A stretch of DNA of 64,000 bases from Dendrocalamus latiflorus (Eukaryota; Streptophyta; Magnoliopsida; Poales; Poaceae), in contig CM029650.1 in the NCBI GenBank assembly GCA_017311315.1, positions 13,225,884-13,289,883 on the forward strand, read 5' to 3'. Positions 35,879-46,689 of this stretch are shown piece by piece. The first letter of the stretch is position 1. Each line of letters starts with the position of its first letter. Under the pieces are notes generated by a model. That model did not search any database. It was not told the origin of the DNA and saw only the letters and a program-made list of their open reading frames with translations. A program made the translations under genes and the position numbers.

Positions 35879-36691
35879 CCTGTACTTCCAATTGAGTGAA
35901 AAGCACATGTTTTCTAGACAATGCATCAGCTACCACACTTTCCTTGCCTTTCTTGTATTTAACAACATATGGAAAAGTTTCAATAAATTCAACCCACTTA
36001 GCATGTCTACGGTTCAGTTTAGCTTGTCCTTTCAAATATTTCAATGCTTCATGATCAGAATGAATGACAAATTCTTTAGGCCAAAGATAATGTTGCCAAG
36101 TCTCTAATACGCGCACAAGAGCATACAATTCTTTGTCATAAACAGGATAATTCAATTGTGCACCATGAAGTTTCTCACTGAAATAAGCAACAAGTTTTCT
36201 ATCTTGCCTCAAAACACCACCAATACCTATTCCACTAGCATCACATTCAATCCCAAAAGTTTTAGTGAAATCAGGTAAAACAAGCAATGGTGTTTCAGTC
36301 AAATCCTTCTTCAATTCAGCAAAAGCTTTGTCTTGTTTTTCCCCCAGTCAAAAGTGATTCCCTTTTTAGTTAATTCATTTAAGGGGGCATCAATGGTGCT
36401 AAAGTCTTTCACAAATCGTCTATAAAAACTAGCAAGGCAATGGAAGCTACGAATTTGACTAACATTCACAGGAGTAGGCCAATTGCGAATAGCTTCAATT
36501 TTAGATTCATCAACTTCAATTCCATGGGCTGAAACAACATAGCCTAAGAACACCACTTTGTTTGTGCAAAAGGTACACTTCTCAAGATTAGCATACAATT
36601 TTTCAGCTCTTAGCACTTCTAGCACTTGTCTAATGTGTTCAACATGTTCTTGCAATGAGCGGCTATAAATCAGAATGTCATCAAAATACAC
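35879..36691 (-). pseudogene. C3 RT (C-terminal part) and RNase H
   Basis: Minus strand: YFDDILIYSRSLQEHVEH at the left edge of E1 (near 36690), FLGYVVSAHGIEVDESK, IRSFHCLASFYRRFV, then RNase H with FGIECDASGIGIGGVL, LNYPVYDKELYAL, WPKEFVIHSDHEALKYLKG and KESVVADALSR (36020-35910). Frame change near 36312. The upstream half of RT lies beyond E1 at 42293. Confidence 0.82.
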
Positions 36692-37391
36692 TGATGCGGA
36701 TACGCACATGCTTAGCACTTTTAAGTCAAACACATTATTTCACTGGAAAGAAGTATTGAGCCGCATTAAATATTGTCAGGTGAATTTATTTCTTAATGAA
36801 TTTTCTTCTATTCGTAGGAACGATATACTACCTTATGCCAAATTCTTATTTATTATTAGGTTTGAATACTATAATGATTCTGGGGCCAAAGCAATGGAGA
36901 AGCACAGGAGGAAAGAAGCCCATGCAGTGGGAGAGCAAAAAAGGGAGGAGCCCAAGGAATTAAACTACAAGTTTTGGATAAGATTTTCAAGCCAAATTCG
37001 GACTTCCCACGTGCTCAACCCAATTCAAACTCGGATTCAACTCAGGATTCAATTCGGATTCGGTTCAGGACAGCCTGATAGGCAGTTACTAAAAAGGCCA
37101 TAACTTTCACAAACGGAGTCCGATTCAGGTGTTCTTGTACTCGTTGGAAAGATAATTTCAAGAGATACGCAATGGATCTGGTACCACCTTCAAATTCATC
37201 ACGGGTAAAAATTTATGACTAAAAAAATACAACGGGTGAAAAAAATATAGTTTCCTTTTTGTGAGAGTTCGTATCTAAAACCATATAGGGTTGAGTTGTA
37301 CTTGGTTTGGGGACCATATGGACGTCCCAAGGGAGCCTTGTATTGGCAGCCTTTAGGGCTCAGACCACGTTTGAGAAAAATCAATCTAAAG

Positions 37392-38592
37392 TGATGAGGC
37401 GACGGGGTCCCGATCTTCTGATAGGATGATAACTTCGATTTGGAGGAGAACGACTTTGACGATGCGGCTACTAACCGGTCACGACCAGAACGCCAAGCAA
37501 TCGCTAAACCACACTCCAAGTCGTTATCAACCGTGCCAAGAACGCGGTTGACCTGACCACGAAGGTCTATTCCTGCATGCAACCGAAGAACACGCAAGAA
37601 CAAGATAACAAGCAATCTGAAATTGCAAATATTTATATTAAGCTCAAAAGGTGGGATTCTGCAGAAGGTTCTTTATGGTTGGTCTAGCCGACACAAGCGA
37701 AGAACAAAAGTTTTCACCATGGAAAAACTAATCAAACGAAATCCAAGAAAACTAGAAGGGTGCAGCCTCCTTAAATAGGAGTGGGGAAGCCACACAAAAC
37801 TAAGGAAAAGGGGGTGGTACTATTCATGGTACTGTTCACATGAATAGTAACATGTGAACAGTATGGGCCTAGGTGGGGGAGCACCTCCCCTTTGGGCCCA
37901 AACATTACAAGGCCCAATTTGACCCAAATAGGTGATGCAGCACCTTCATTGAGTGATTGCGGCAAGCACAGGAGGAATTTGGAGATGAGGCTAGATCCAT
38001 TGGAAAGAGGACGAGAAATTCTTTCCATCGAGTACTCGTGGACCGCAAACGGACTCCGTATGTGAAAGTTATGTAGATTTGAAGTTGGGCCGTCGTGCTG
38101 AATCCGAACTGATCTGGAGGCCGAATTGGATTCTAAAACGTGTCCAAGTTGAACTCTTGCTTGAATTGGTGCAAACATGATGTGGTACTACAAAAATATA
38201 TATTTTCATCATTAGGTAGCATCATATTCTTATTTAAAATATGTTGAAACTGAAGAAACGAATTCACCTTTAGTTCAATCTTGATATTGGGCGCTAGGGT
38301 CATATGTGTTGGTGGCGTGGTCACATCATCCTCCCCTTCTTGATAGAAAACCGTCCTCGGTTTTAGCATATGTGTAGCCTCATGTATTGCATGATCTTCA
38401 TCATAAATTTCGGGACATAATAACAAACGCAACAAACTCTCATTATGTAATATCATAAGTTCTTTATCAAACAAAGTAAAACCTCTTTGAAACGAGCTCA
38501 CCTTATAATTTAAGCGATGCGTAGGAGCTCTTGTAATTGGAACAACAAGCATAGCAAATATGGTTGTATCCATAGGGGTCGTGTCCTCATCA
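37392..38592 (-). repeat. A5 3' LTR (long form)
   Basis: Minus strand starts TGATGAGGACACGACC (38592) and ends CCGTCGCCTCATCA (37392), giving an 8-bp terminal inverted repeat TGATGAGG/CCTCATCA. The short-form start TGATGTGACC lies at 38328, preceded by the inner tract 38342-38329. Its inner part 37392-38328 has the same 937 bp length as solo LTR A3. Confidence 0.88.
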
Positions 38593-38606
38593 TCCTCCCC
38601 TTCTTG
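38593..38606 (-). other. A5 polypurine tract in use (upstream tract)
   Basis: Minus strand CAAGAAGGGGAGGA directly before the LTR start TGATGAGGAC. The second copy at 38342-38329 lies inside the LTR. Confidence 0.8.
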
Positions 38607-40033
38607 AAAACAATGCCGTCCTCGGCTTTTGATAAGTTGAAAGTATGGTAACAAAGAAGCCAGCATGATATATGTATATGTCATCCGTTTTAACAATTCT
38701 TCGTTGTTGCACAATTAATATTAGAAAATAGCAGCAATCATAGAAGCTCATCGTATCATTAACCCAATAGTAGTCATATATGTCAATGACCAAATTAAAA
38801 TTTCTCACACAACAATTATTGCAACTAGATTTGCAAATGTAAGTGAAGCATTTATGCAATTGAAATATCTGAAGTTGTAAACTTGAAGTGGTGGCACATA
38901 TGGGCAAAGCTACAACTTTTGGAATTAAGCATAGTTCATCCATATAATCATATCCCAATGGAGCAATAGCAAATGTATCTAGCAAGGGTGAAGAGATTTG
39001 TAAGTTCTTCCATAATTCATCATCTTTATTCAGATTGTCCAAACTAGATGGTGCAAAAAGAGATGAACACATAGGCATTGGATGAGTACTAAATTTTACT
39101 TCCCTCTGATATTGAACAAGATTCAACACACAAGAATTCTTGTCTAAAACAGTAAGCTTCAATTCATCCATATGATCACAAGTTATGCATATTCGATATA
39201 CAAGAAATTGACTTTTCTACACCATAATCTCCAATCAAATTAAACTTATACCCAGGGGTGTAGACACTAAACAAGAATTTCGAACATGCAAGTTTAGAAA
39301 CTTTCTCCATAGCATGTGACAATTTCATAGGTAGATCCAGCATGATGTAACACAATGAATTAGCAGGAGAAATTCTAGACAAAACTTCTTTATGTGTAAT
39401 TAATTCGACATGTGCAAAATTATGAGAATTTAGATCAGCACATGGTTCGTTCAATTGAACACAAGGAATATTAAAATATTGCACTATAGCAGGTATATAC
39501 TCACAAGGTTGCTCTATGTCTTGTTGTAGCACCAAATCTATACCTTTGTCATTATCGTCCTCATTAGATTCTGTAGGTATCTCAAACTTCTCCTCTAATG
39601 GCATAAGATGCACCAGATCATCCTTCACCTCTTCAAGTATCTCGGTGGTATCTGTAGATGGAGTAGGAACCAAAACAATATCAACATTTTCAGTTACCTC
39701 AGGTTGCACCTCGCTTGTGACCATGGGTGCTGGAGGTACAAAACAATGTCGCAATTTCTTTTTCATCTCCTCCCATGTGTATATATAGCGGAACTCGAGA
39801 TTTGACCACCAATGTTGAACATCACCAATCAACGTCGTCCTTGCCATGCTCATCTTCTCATAAGGATCAAGATCTTGTCTTTCAAAGTAGCTATCCATCA
39901 TAGTAACCCACAAGTAGTCCGACGACGTACTCTCAGCGGTGAGTGGCAAGATATATACTGGTAATTGTTTCCCTTCAAGTTCAAATCTGCCCGCGATAAC
40001 ATCATAATCCACCAATTTTCTCAAGCCTGTCAT
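38607..40033 (-). pseudogene. A5 gag-like ORF (type I gag plus shared C-terminal region)
   Basis: Starts at ATG 40033 (CTACTAACAATGACAGG context): MTGLRKLVDYDVIAG. The gag-like part has LIGDVQHWWSNLEF, TWEEMKKKLRHCFVPPAP. Next comes an acidic linker (EILEEVKDDLVHLMPLEEK) and the shared region: IDLVLQQDIEQPCEYIPA, RISPANSLCYIMLDLPMKL, YTPGYKFNLIGDYGV. A frame change near 39200 and another near 38650 break it; the frame then continues through the polypurine tracts into the LTR. It lacks a zinc knuckle and any protease, RT or integrase motif. Role beyond gag is unknown. Confidence 0.75.
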
Positions 40034-40816
40034 TGTTAGTAGAAAACAAGGAAACAAATCACAAATAAATGTTCCTATCAACTACTAGGATATGGAGGCT
40101 CAAATCAAGTCACGCATCTCTCAAGCTCTTACCAAATTCTTACAAGTTCTTACCAAAGCAAACAGGTGGTGCAACCGGTGGCTGGTTCATGATAAATCTA
40201 AATCAAGTGATGAGTAAAGCGATTGCAAGGTACAGCGAGACCTGTTCGGTTAGTAGAAAAGTGGAGCTTGGATAGGCTATGTATTTTGTAGCAAAGGAAA
40301 ACAATCAATTAATTTCAGAAATTGCACAGAATTGAATTATAGTTCGTATCTAGCACTTAGCCTATGTTGCTGATCAACCAAAGATATCTTTTAACTGCCT
40401 TAATGGAATGAAGCAAAATTTTAGGGGCAGTTATATAAGGAAGTTATGGATCTAGTGGCGGCACTCAAAAAAAATATCGGAAACAAAAGATATGGCGTTT
40501 TTGGTGGCGGCTGCACAAGAGAGAGTCTTCTGGCCGAAATTGGAAATTAGGGTTTGATGTGTTTTTTTATGGTTTTGGACGTGGGGATTTTTTTGTTTGG
40601 ATTTTTTTTTGGAACCAAACATATGACCAGCAACAAGACAATGCTAAGACGGACACAAACTCAATTTAGCAAACCAAAATTAACAGATCTAAAAGCACAA
40701 TCAGGCTTGGACTGCGGAAATAAACTCTTTTTGTAGGGCAATTTTTTCTGAACTATAGGACATAAAAAAATCAAACTACTAACTAGGGATACAAGAAATC
40801 CTACCGGTCAACTGAA
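40034..40816 (-). other. A5 leader
   Basis: Non-coding leader between primer site and start codon on the minus strand, clearly homologous to the leaders of A1, F, G and H (for example the TTGATCAGCAACATAGG and GAACCAGCCACCGGTTGC text). Confidence 0.75.
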
Positions 40817-40828
40817 GCTCTGATACCA
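40817..40828 (-). other. A5 primer-binding site
   Basis: Minus strand TGGTATCAGAGC two bases after the 5' LTR; initiator-Met type. Confidence 0.85.
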
Positions 40829-40830
40829 AC

Positions 40831-42031
40831 TGATGAGGCGACGGGGTCCCGATCTTCCGATATGATGATAACTTCGATTTGGAGGAGAACGACTTTGACG
40901 ATGCGGCTACTAACCGGTCACGACCAGAACGCCAAGCAATCGCTAAACCACACTCCAAGTCGTTATCAACCGTGCCAAGAACGCGGTTGACCTGACCACG
41001 AAGGTCTATTCCTGCATGCAACCGAAGAACACGCAAGAACAAGATAACAAGCAATCTGAAATTGCAAATATGTATATTAAGCTCAAAAGGTGGGATTCCG
41101 CAGAAGGTTCTTTACGGTTGGTCTAGCTGACACAAGCGAAGAACAAAAGTTTTCACCATGGAAAAACTAATCAAACGAAATCCAAGAAAACTAGAAGGGT
41201 GCAGCCTCCATAAAGAGGGGTGGGGAAGCCACACAAAACTAAGGAAAAGGGGGTGGTACTATTCATGGTACTTTTCACGTGAATAGTAACATGTGAACAG
41301 TATGGGCCTAGGTGGGGGAGCACCTCCCCTTTGGGCCCAAACATTACAAGGCCCAATTTGACCCAAATAGGTGATGCAGCACCTTCATCGAGTTATTACG
41401 GCAAGCACAGGAGGAATTTGGAGATGAGGCTGGATCCATTGGATAGAGGACGAGAAAAGCTTTTCATCGAGTACTCGTGGACCTCAAACGGACTCCGTAT
41501 GTGAAAGTTATGCAAATTTGAAGTTGGGCCGTCATGCTGAATCTGAACTGATCTGGAGGCCGAATTGGATTCCAAAACGTGTCCAAGTTGAACTCTTGCT
41601 TGAATTGGTGCAAACATGATGTGGTACTACAAAAATATATATTTTCATCATTAGGTAGCATCATATTCTTATTTAAAATATGTTGAAACTGAAGAAACGA
41701 ATTCACCTTTTGTTCAATCTTGATATTGGGCGCTAGGGTCATATGTGTTGGTGGCGTGGTCACATCATCCTCCCCTTCTTGATAGAAAACCGTCCTCGGT
41801 TTTAGCATATGTGTAGCCTCATGTATTGCATGATCTTCATCATAAATCTCGGTACATAATAACAAACGCAACAAACTCTCATTATGTAATATCATAAGTT
41901 CTTTTTGAAACAAAGTAAAACTTCTTTGAAATGAGCTCACCTTATAATTTAAGCGATGCGTAGGAGCTCTTGTAATTGGAACAACAAGCATAGCAAATAT
42001 GGTTGTATCCATAGGGGTCGTGTCCTCATCA
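40831..42031 (-). repeat. A5 5' LTR (long form)
   Basis: Same length and ends as the 3' LTR. The segment 41768-42031 upstream of the short-form start could be mistaken for leftover internal sequence, but it is part of the LTR, as shown by the flanking duplication directly at 42031/42032. Confidence 0.88.
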
Positions 42032-42292
42032 TACAGTTTTCGAGTTTTGCATTGCTGCCGGAATTCCTTATGGAATTAGGAGTATCTTCTTCAATCAAGA
42101 TCGTTCAGCATTTCTGTTGGGAATTGGGTGCACGATAGATCTTCGCTTGGTGGTCGGCGAAATCAAAACGAGTGTGTTTTGGCGGATTAAAGAGTGTGCG
42201 TCCCTTGCACTGGCATTGGAGGATCATTATGATTTATCAAGACTCCCGTGAGTATCCATCCTATGTCGAGAAGATCGGGCGACCCCGTATCA

Positions 42293-43445
42293 TAGACTAC
42301 CACAAATTTTCCAGTAAAGTGTCTCAAAACATGGTTCATTAATCGCATGAATGTACTAGGAGCATTAGATAAACCAAAAGCTATCACTAACCATTCATAC
42401 AATCCAAATTTTGTTTTAAAAGCTGTCTTCCACTCATCACCATGTTTCATTCTAATTTGATGATATCCACTACGCAAATCAATCTTAGAAAAGATAGTAG
42501 AGCCACTCAATTCATCAAGCATATCATCTAACCTAGAAATAGGATGACGATATCGAATGGTAATATTGTTGATAGCTCTACAGTCTACGCACATTCTCCA
42601 TGTACCATCTTTCTTAGGAACAAGAATGACAGGAACGGCACAAGGACTAAGACTTTCGCGTACGTACCCTTTTTCCATGAGGGCTTGGACTTGCCGCTGA
42701 ATTTCTTTTGTCTCCTCCGGGTTGGTGCGGTACGGCGGCCGATTGGGAAGTGGAGCTCCCGGCACAAGTCAATTTGATGTTCAATGCCTCGAATGGGTGG
42801 TAAACCTGCGGGTACCTCCTCCGGAAAGACATCTTCATAAGCCTATAACACTTGAGAAACCACACTAGGAAGAGAGGTTAAGTCATTAGTAGAAAGCAAA
42901 ACATCTTCATACAACAATACCAAATGCTCTAAAGTGGAATCATCTCTCATTTCTTTTAGATCAGATTTGGAGGCTATCATAACCATCTTTTTCTCTCCTT
43001 CATCCTTTCTTTTTCCACTCAATTTTAGCTTGTGGCTCTTTCTCACCTTTTGTGGAATCACATTCTTTTGCTGCTTCCCTTTCTCACTCTCTACTTTCAC
43101 CTCAACTTTTTGCATGTTATCATGTATGATTTGAGAAGGAGTTAATGGCTGTAGCGTTATTTCCTTATTGTTCCACATGAATTTATACTGATTAGTTCTA
43201 CCATCATGAATAACAGAACGATCATATTGCCACGGCCTACCTAATAACAAGTGACATACCTCCATGGACACAACATCACATTCTACAGTATCACGATAAG
43301 AACCAATTTGAAAGCTAACATCAACAGTGTACCCAACATTCATGGAACCATTATTATTCAACCACTGAATTTGATATAGATGTGGCTATTTCTTGTATTT
43401 CAATCCAAGTTTAGTGCTAAGTTCTTTGCTAGCTAGGTTATGACA
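42293..43445 (-). pseudogene. C3 protease and RT (N-terminal part)
   Basis: Minus strand begins inside protease at SCHNLASKELSTKLGL next to E2, followed by VDVSFQIGSYRDTVECD and HLLLGRPWQYDRSV (43350-43200). RT comes next: NRPPYRTNPEE, CAVPVILVPKKDGTWRMC, VDCRAINNITIRY, SKIDLRSGYHQIRM, FGLSNAPSTFMRLMNHVL, up to KFVVVY where E1 is inserted. A stop near 43387 and a frame change near 42770 occur. The catalytic protease Asp and the residues before it are deleted together with the gag end at the E2 junction. Confidence 0.8.
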
Positions 43446-43450
43446 ACTAC

Positions 43451-44486
43451 TGATGCGGATATGCACATGATTAGCACTTTTCAATCAAATACATTATTTC
43501 ACTGGAAAGAAGTATTGAGCCGCATTAAATATTGTCAGGTGAATTTGTTTCTTAATGAATTTCCTTCTATTCGTGGGAACGATATACTACCTTATGTCAA
43601 ATTCTTGTTTATTATTAGGTTTGAATATTATGATGATTCCGGGGCCAAAGCAATGGAGAAGCACAAGGAGGGTGATCATATTTGCTACCAAAAACGAAAA
43701 GCTCAAAGCCTATGGGAATGGAAAGGAGGAAACCAAGCAGCCCATGTAGCTCATCAAGGAGGAAAGAAGCCCATGCAGTGGGAGAGCAAAAGGGAGGAGC
43801 CCAAGGACTTAAACCACAAGTTTTGGATAAGATTTTCAAGCCAAATTCAGACTTCCCACGTGCTCAACCCAATTCAAACTCGGATTCTACTCAGGATTCA
43901 ACTCGGATTCGGTTCGGGACAGCCTGACAGGCAGTTACTAAAAAGGCCATAACTTTCACAAACGGACTCCGATTCAGGTGTTCTTGTACTCGTTGGAAAG
44001 ATAATTTCAAGGGCTACGCAATGGATCTGGTCCCACATTCAAATTCGTCACGGATAAAAAGTTATGATCGAAACAATATGACGGGTGAAAACTGTAATTT
44101 CCTTTTTGTGAGAGTTCGTATCTAAAACCATATAGGGTTGAGTTGTAATTGGTTTGGGGACCATATGGACGTCCCAAGGGGCTATATAAGCCTTGTATTG
44201 GCAGCCTTTAGGGCTTAGACCACGTTTGAGAAAAATCAATCTTCGAGTTTAGCATTGTTGCTGAAATTCCTTATGGAATTAGGAGTATCTTATTCAATCA
44301 AGATCATTCAGCCTTTCCGCTGGGAATTGGGTGCACGATAGATCTTCGCTTGGTGGTCGGCGGAATCAACACGAGTGTGTTTTGGCGGATTAAAGAGTGT
44401 TCGTCCCATGCATTGGCATCGGAGGATCATTACGATTCATCAAGACTCCCGTGAGTATCCATCCTACGTCGAGAAGATCGGGCGAC
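43451..44486 (+). repeat. E2: LTR of family E, 3' end missing
   Basis: Starts TGATGCGGATATGC after ACTAC and matches E1, then the shared C/E 3' half, ending at ...GGGCGACC, about 9 bp short of CCCGTATCA. No ACTAC duplication follows. The flanking C3 sequence jumps from the protease (SCHNLAS) to the first half of a zinc knuckle (QCFKCL). A deletion therefore took the LTR end, the knuckle and the start of protease together. TATATAA lies at 44183-44189. Confidence 0.8.
44183..44189 (+). promoter_or_regulatory. TATA box of LTR E2
   Basis: TATATAA after GGACGTCCCAAGGGGC. The same block is present in A1 but the TATA part is deleted in E1. Confidence 0.6.
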
Positions 44487-45792
44487 CTAAGACACTTGAA
44501 ACATTGGATGGAGCTACTCTTGGCCGTAGACCCAACAGAAGATGATGAAGATGGGACTGGTCCTCTTTTTGGAAAGGAAGGAGTGGCGTTCTTGGCACTC
44601 GGGGCAGCACGTGCACTAGGAGTAAAACTTCCACTAGATTGGTTAGTTTTAAACGAATTGAAACGAGATGTGGTTTTACCTCCTGTAGGTGCTGTACGGG
44701 GAGTGTAGGAAGATGATTTTGACACCCTCATGTCTTGTTGTACTTGCCTCTCAGCCTTAGTGGCTTGATGTACCAACTCCACCATGTTGTTGTAGGGTTT
44801 AAATTCGACAATTCGCTTGATGGAAGGTTGCAAACCAGCAAGAAAACGGGCTATAGTTTGCTCTTCTTGTTCATAAACATTAGCCCTTATCATAGCCATT
44901 TCCATCTCTTTGTAGTACTCCTCAATCGTGAAACTCCCTTGCTTCAAATTCTGCAATTTATCAAAAAGATCACGTTTGTAATGTTTAGAAACAAATCTTG
45001 CCCTCGTATGGTACTTCATCTCTTCCCATGTAGTGATGGGTGGCTCATTGTTCTCCATCCTTTGGTTTTGCACTTGTTCCCACCAAACCAAGGCATAATC
45101 ATTGAATTCTAGTCCCGCCATATGGATTTTCTTTTCTTCAGAATAGTTGTGCAAGCGGAACACCTTGTCTACCTTGAGCTCCCAAGTGAGGTATTCTTTG
45201 GGTTCATGTGTACCTGAAAATGAAGGCATTGTAAATTTGAGCTTACCAAATTTCTCCTCGTGTGGTCGTTCTTCGCCGTAATGATTACGGCGGTGGTAGC
45301 CATCGTCGTAGTGCAGAAAGGCATCGTCGTCAACGTGAAGTGCTCCCCCACCACGGCCTCCATGTCCATGGCCCCTCCCCGAACCATGCAAGCCACCCCC
45401 TGCACCTCTCCCAGGCGGGGGTGGACGGATGGCGTTTGCCACCATGCGGTCTCGCCGTTGTTGTGCATCTTGGCCACCTCGAGCAACGCCTGCTTCCTCA
45501 TGTTGTGGAGGTATGTCACTCCCACGATGAACACTGCCTTCCTCTTGTTGCGGTCGAAGGGCGCGCACCACGTCGTTCACGATGTTGGTACGTAGCACAT
45601 TCATTTGTTGGTTCATCTCAATGCGCATGTCTTGTGTGGAGTTGTTGATCTCTGCCTTGAGTTGCTCCTCCAAGGCAGAAGTAGTAGCGGCGAACTCATT
45701 GCACAAGTTCCCCTCAAAGCTTGGAATTGAAAACGAGTCACCGGGGAATTCACACCATGCTCCTCTCCCATGTTGTCGTCTCCACTTGACAT
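44487..45792 (-). pseudogene. C3 gag
   Basis: ATG 45792 in the context CTACTAACCATGTCAAG begins MSSGDDNMGEEHG; a frame change near 45750 leads into the long open frame. The N-terminal part has a coiled-coil-like segment (ALEEQLKAEINNST), a Gly-rich arginine section (PPPPGRGAGGGLHGSGRGHG) and then the Retrotrans_gag core: LTWELKVDKVFRLHNYSE, LVWWEQVQNQR, RARFVSKHYKRDLFDKLQ, FTIEEYYKEMEMAMIRA, FLAGLQPSIKRIV. It ends inside the zinc knuckle (IQCFKCL) at LTR E2. It is about 55-60% like D by eye. Confidence 0.8.
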
Positions 45793-46689
45793 GGTTAGTA
45801 GCACAAAGAAGACACAAAAGCCACAAATATATGGGTAATATGTGGAGTCACTCTAACTCACTTTTCCTCAACCAAGTAAAGTTCTTACCTTTCCGAAGTG
45901 AATTGAGGCCAAAAGAAACTTACACTTGGTGGTGGCTACAATAACAAGTGATGATCAAGCGGATTTAAGAGTGACTCACAATTGCACGGCAAAGGATATT
46001 ATGTGGACCTTGGTTAGGAAGTTTTTATCCTACACGATCTGAATTTCACGATGTTGTAAAATTAAGTAATAATCCAAGCTAGAAAATATTGCCTATGTGC
46101 TGATCCAAAAGATATAAGTGAAGTGTATGAACGCACACGCAAAGATCAATGTGACTCAATGCAACAAAGGAATGAGCTAGATGGGAACAAATAGGAACAA
46201 TAGCTCGTTTGCATCAAGTACTAGGAGAGACGCTAGCCAATTGTAATAACAAGAATAGAGGGCATAAGATTGCTCAAATTACTCACCCAAATAGGAGCTA
46301 GAACCACTCACCCAAATCAGCCTCCATACCTTTTTTTGCACTCTTTTTTTTTGCAACCGAGCCACTAACCCAAATATGTTCAACTCACTATTCTGAGTCT
46401 ATTGAGGTATATGGGTCATAAACTTTTTGTGGAAGGTAGGGGTATAAGTGAAGCTCGTATGACTAGTCTCAAAGTATTTAAAGGATATAAGTGAAGCTCG
46501 TATGTGTGGTGTTCGGCCGTATGGTGTTCAAGGAAGCCAACTCGAACACTAACACCTCCTAGAGTTGGTTTCGGATGGCAACTCCCAAACGGTCGTGCAT
46601 TCCTTCCCGAGAGGGGTGGGGACGTGTGGCAGTATGCTATTAGCACGTCGTGCGCTGTCAGGCAGCCTACGATTGCACGCCTCCGACTA
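45793..46689 (-). other. C3 leader remnant
   Basis: Non-coding sequence upstream of C3 gag on the minus strand, with no primer site or LTR before F starts at 46690. The F insertion or a deletion removed them. A short direct repeat (GGTATAAGTGAAGCTCGTATG type) occurs at about 46440-46503. Confidence 0.5.

Larger units (their letters stand above)
37392..42031 (-). mobile_element. A5: complete gag-only element of family A (long-form LTRs)
   Basis: Minus-strand order: 5' LTR 42031-40831 (1201 bp), primer site 40828-40817, leader, type I gag ORF from 40033, two polypurine tracts, 3' LTR 38592-37392 (1201 bp). Flanks TAAAG (37387-37391) and TACAG (42032-42036) form a target duplication with one mismatch inside LTR E1. 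Both LTRs are of equal length and start at TGATGAGGACACG. No pol gene is present. This is the reference complete long-form copy. Confidence 0.88.
36692..42292 (+). repeat. E1: solo LTR of family E, split by element A5
   Basis: Starts TGATGCGGATACGC and ends GACCCCGTATCA; the two halves are 36692-37391 and 42032-42292. Flanks TACAC (36687-36691) and TAGAC (42293-42297) are a target duplication with one mismatch, located between VVVY and FDDILIYS of the C3 RT. The last part (from GACCACGTTTGAG onward) is shared with family C LTRs, while the first part differs. Compared with E2, about 10 bp containing the TATATAA box are missing near 37333. Confidence 0.85.
32426..46689 (-). mobile_element. C3: pol-bearing Ty3/gypsy element with nested insertions, 5' LTR missing
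   Basis: On the minus strand the pieces of one element are, in order, leader (46689-45793), gag (45792-44487), [LTR E2], protease and RT (43445-42293), [E1 plus A5], RT and RNase H (36691-35879), [A4], integrase (34489-33258), polypurine tract (33257-33244) and 3' LTR (33243-32426). Reading frames reconnect across A4 and E1 at short duplications. No 5' LTR or primer site is found before 46690, where element F begins. It is the most complete C/D/E-type element here and the likely kind of partner for family A. Confidence 0.8.

Noticed and set aside
40831..42031. Tandem LTR-internal-LTR-internal array at A5
   Set aside because: The extra internal-looking part (41768-42031) is the 264-bp upstream unit of a long-form LTR. 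Both LTRs are 1201 bp and the flank TACAG sits directly at its edge.
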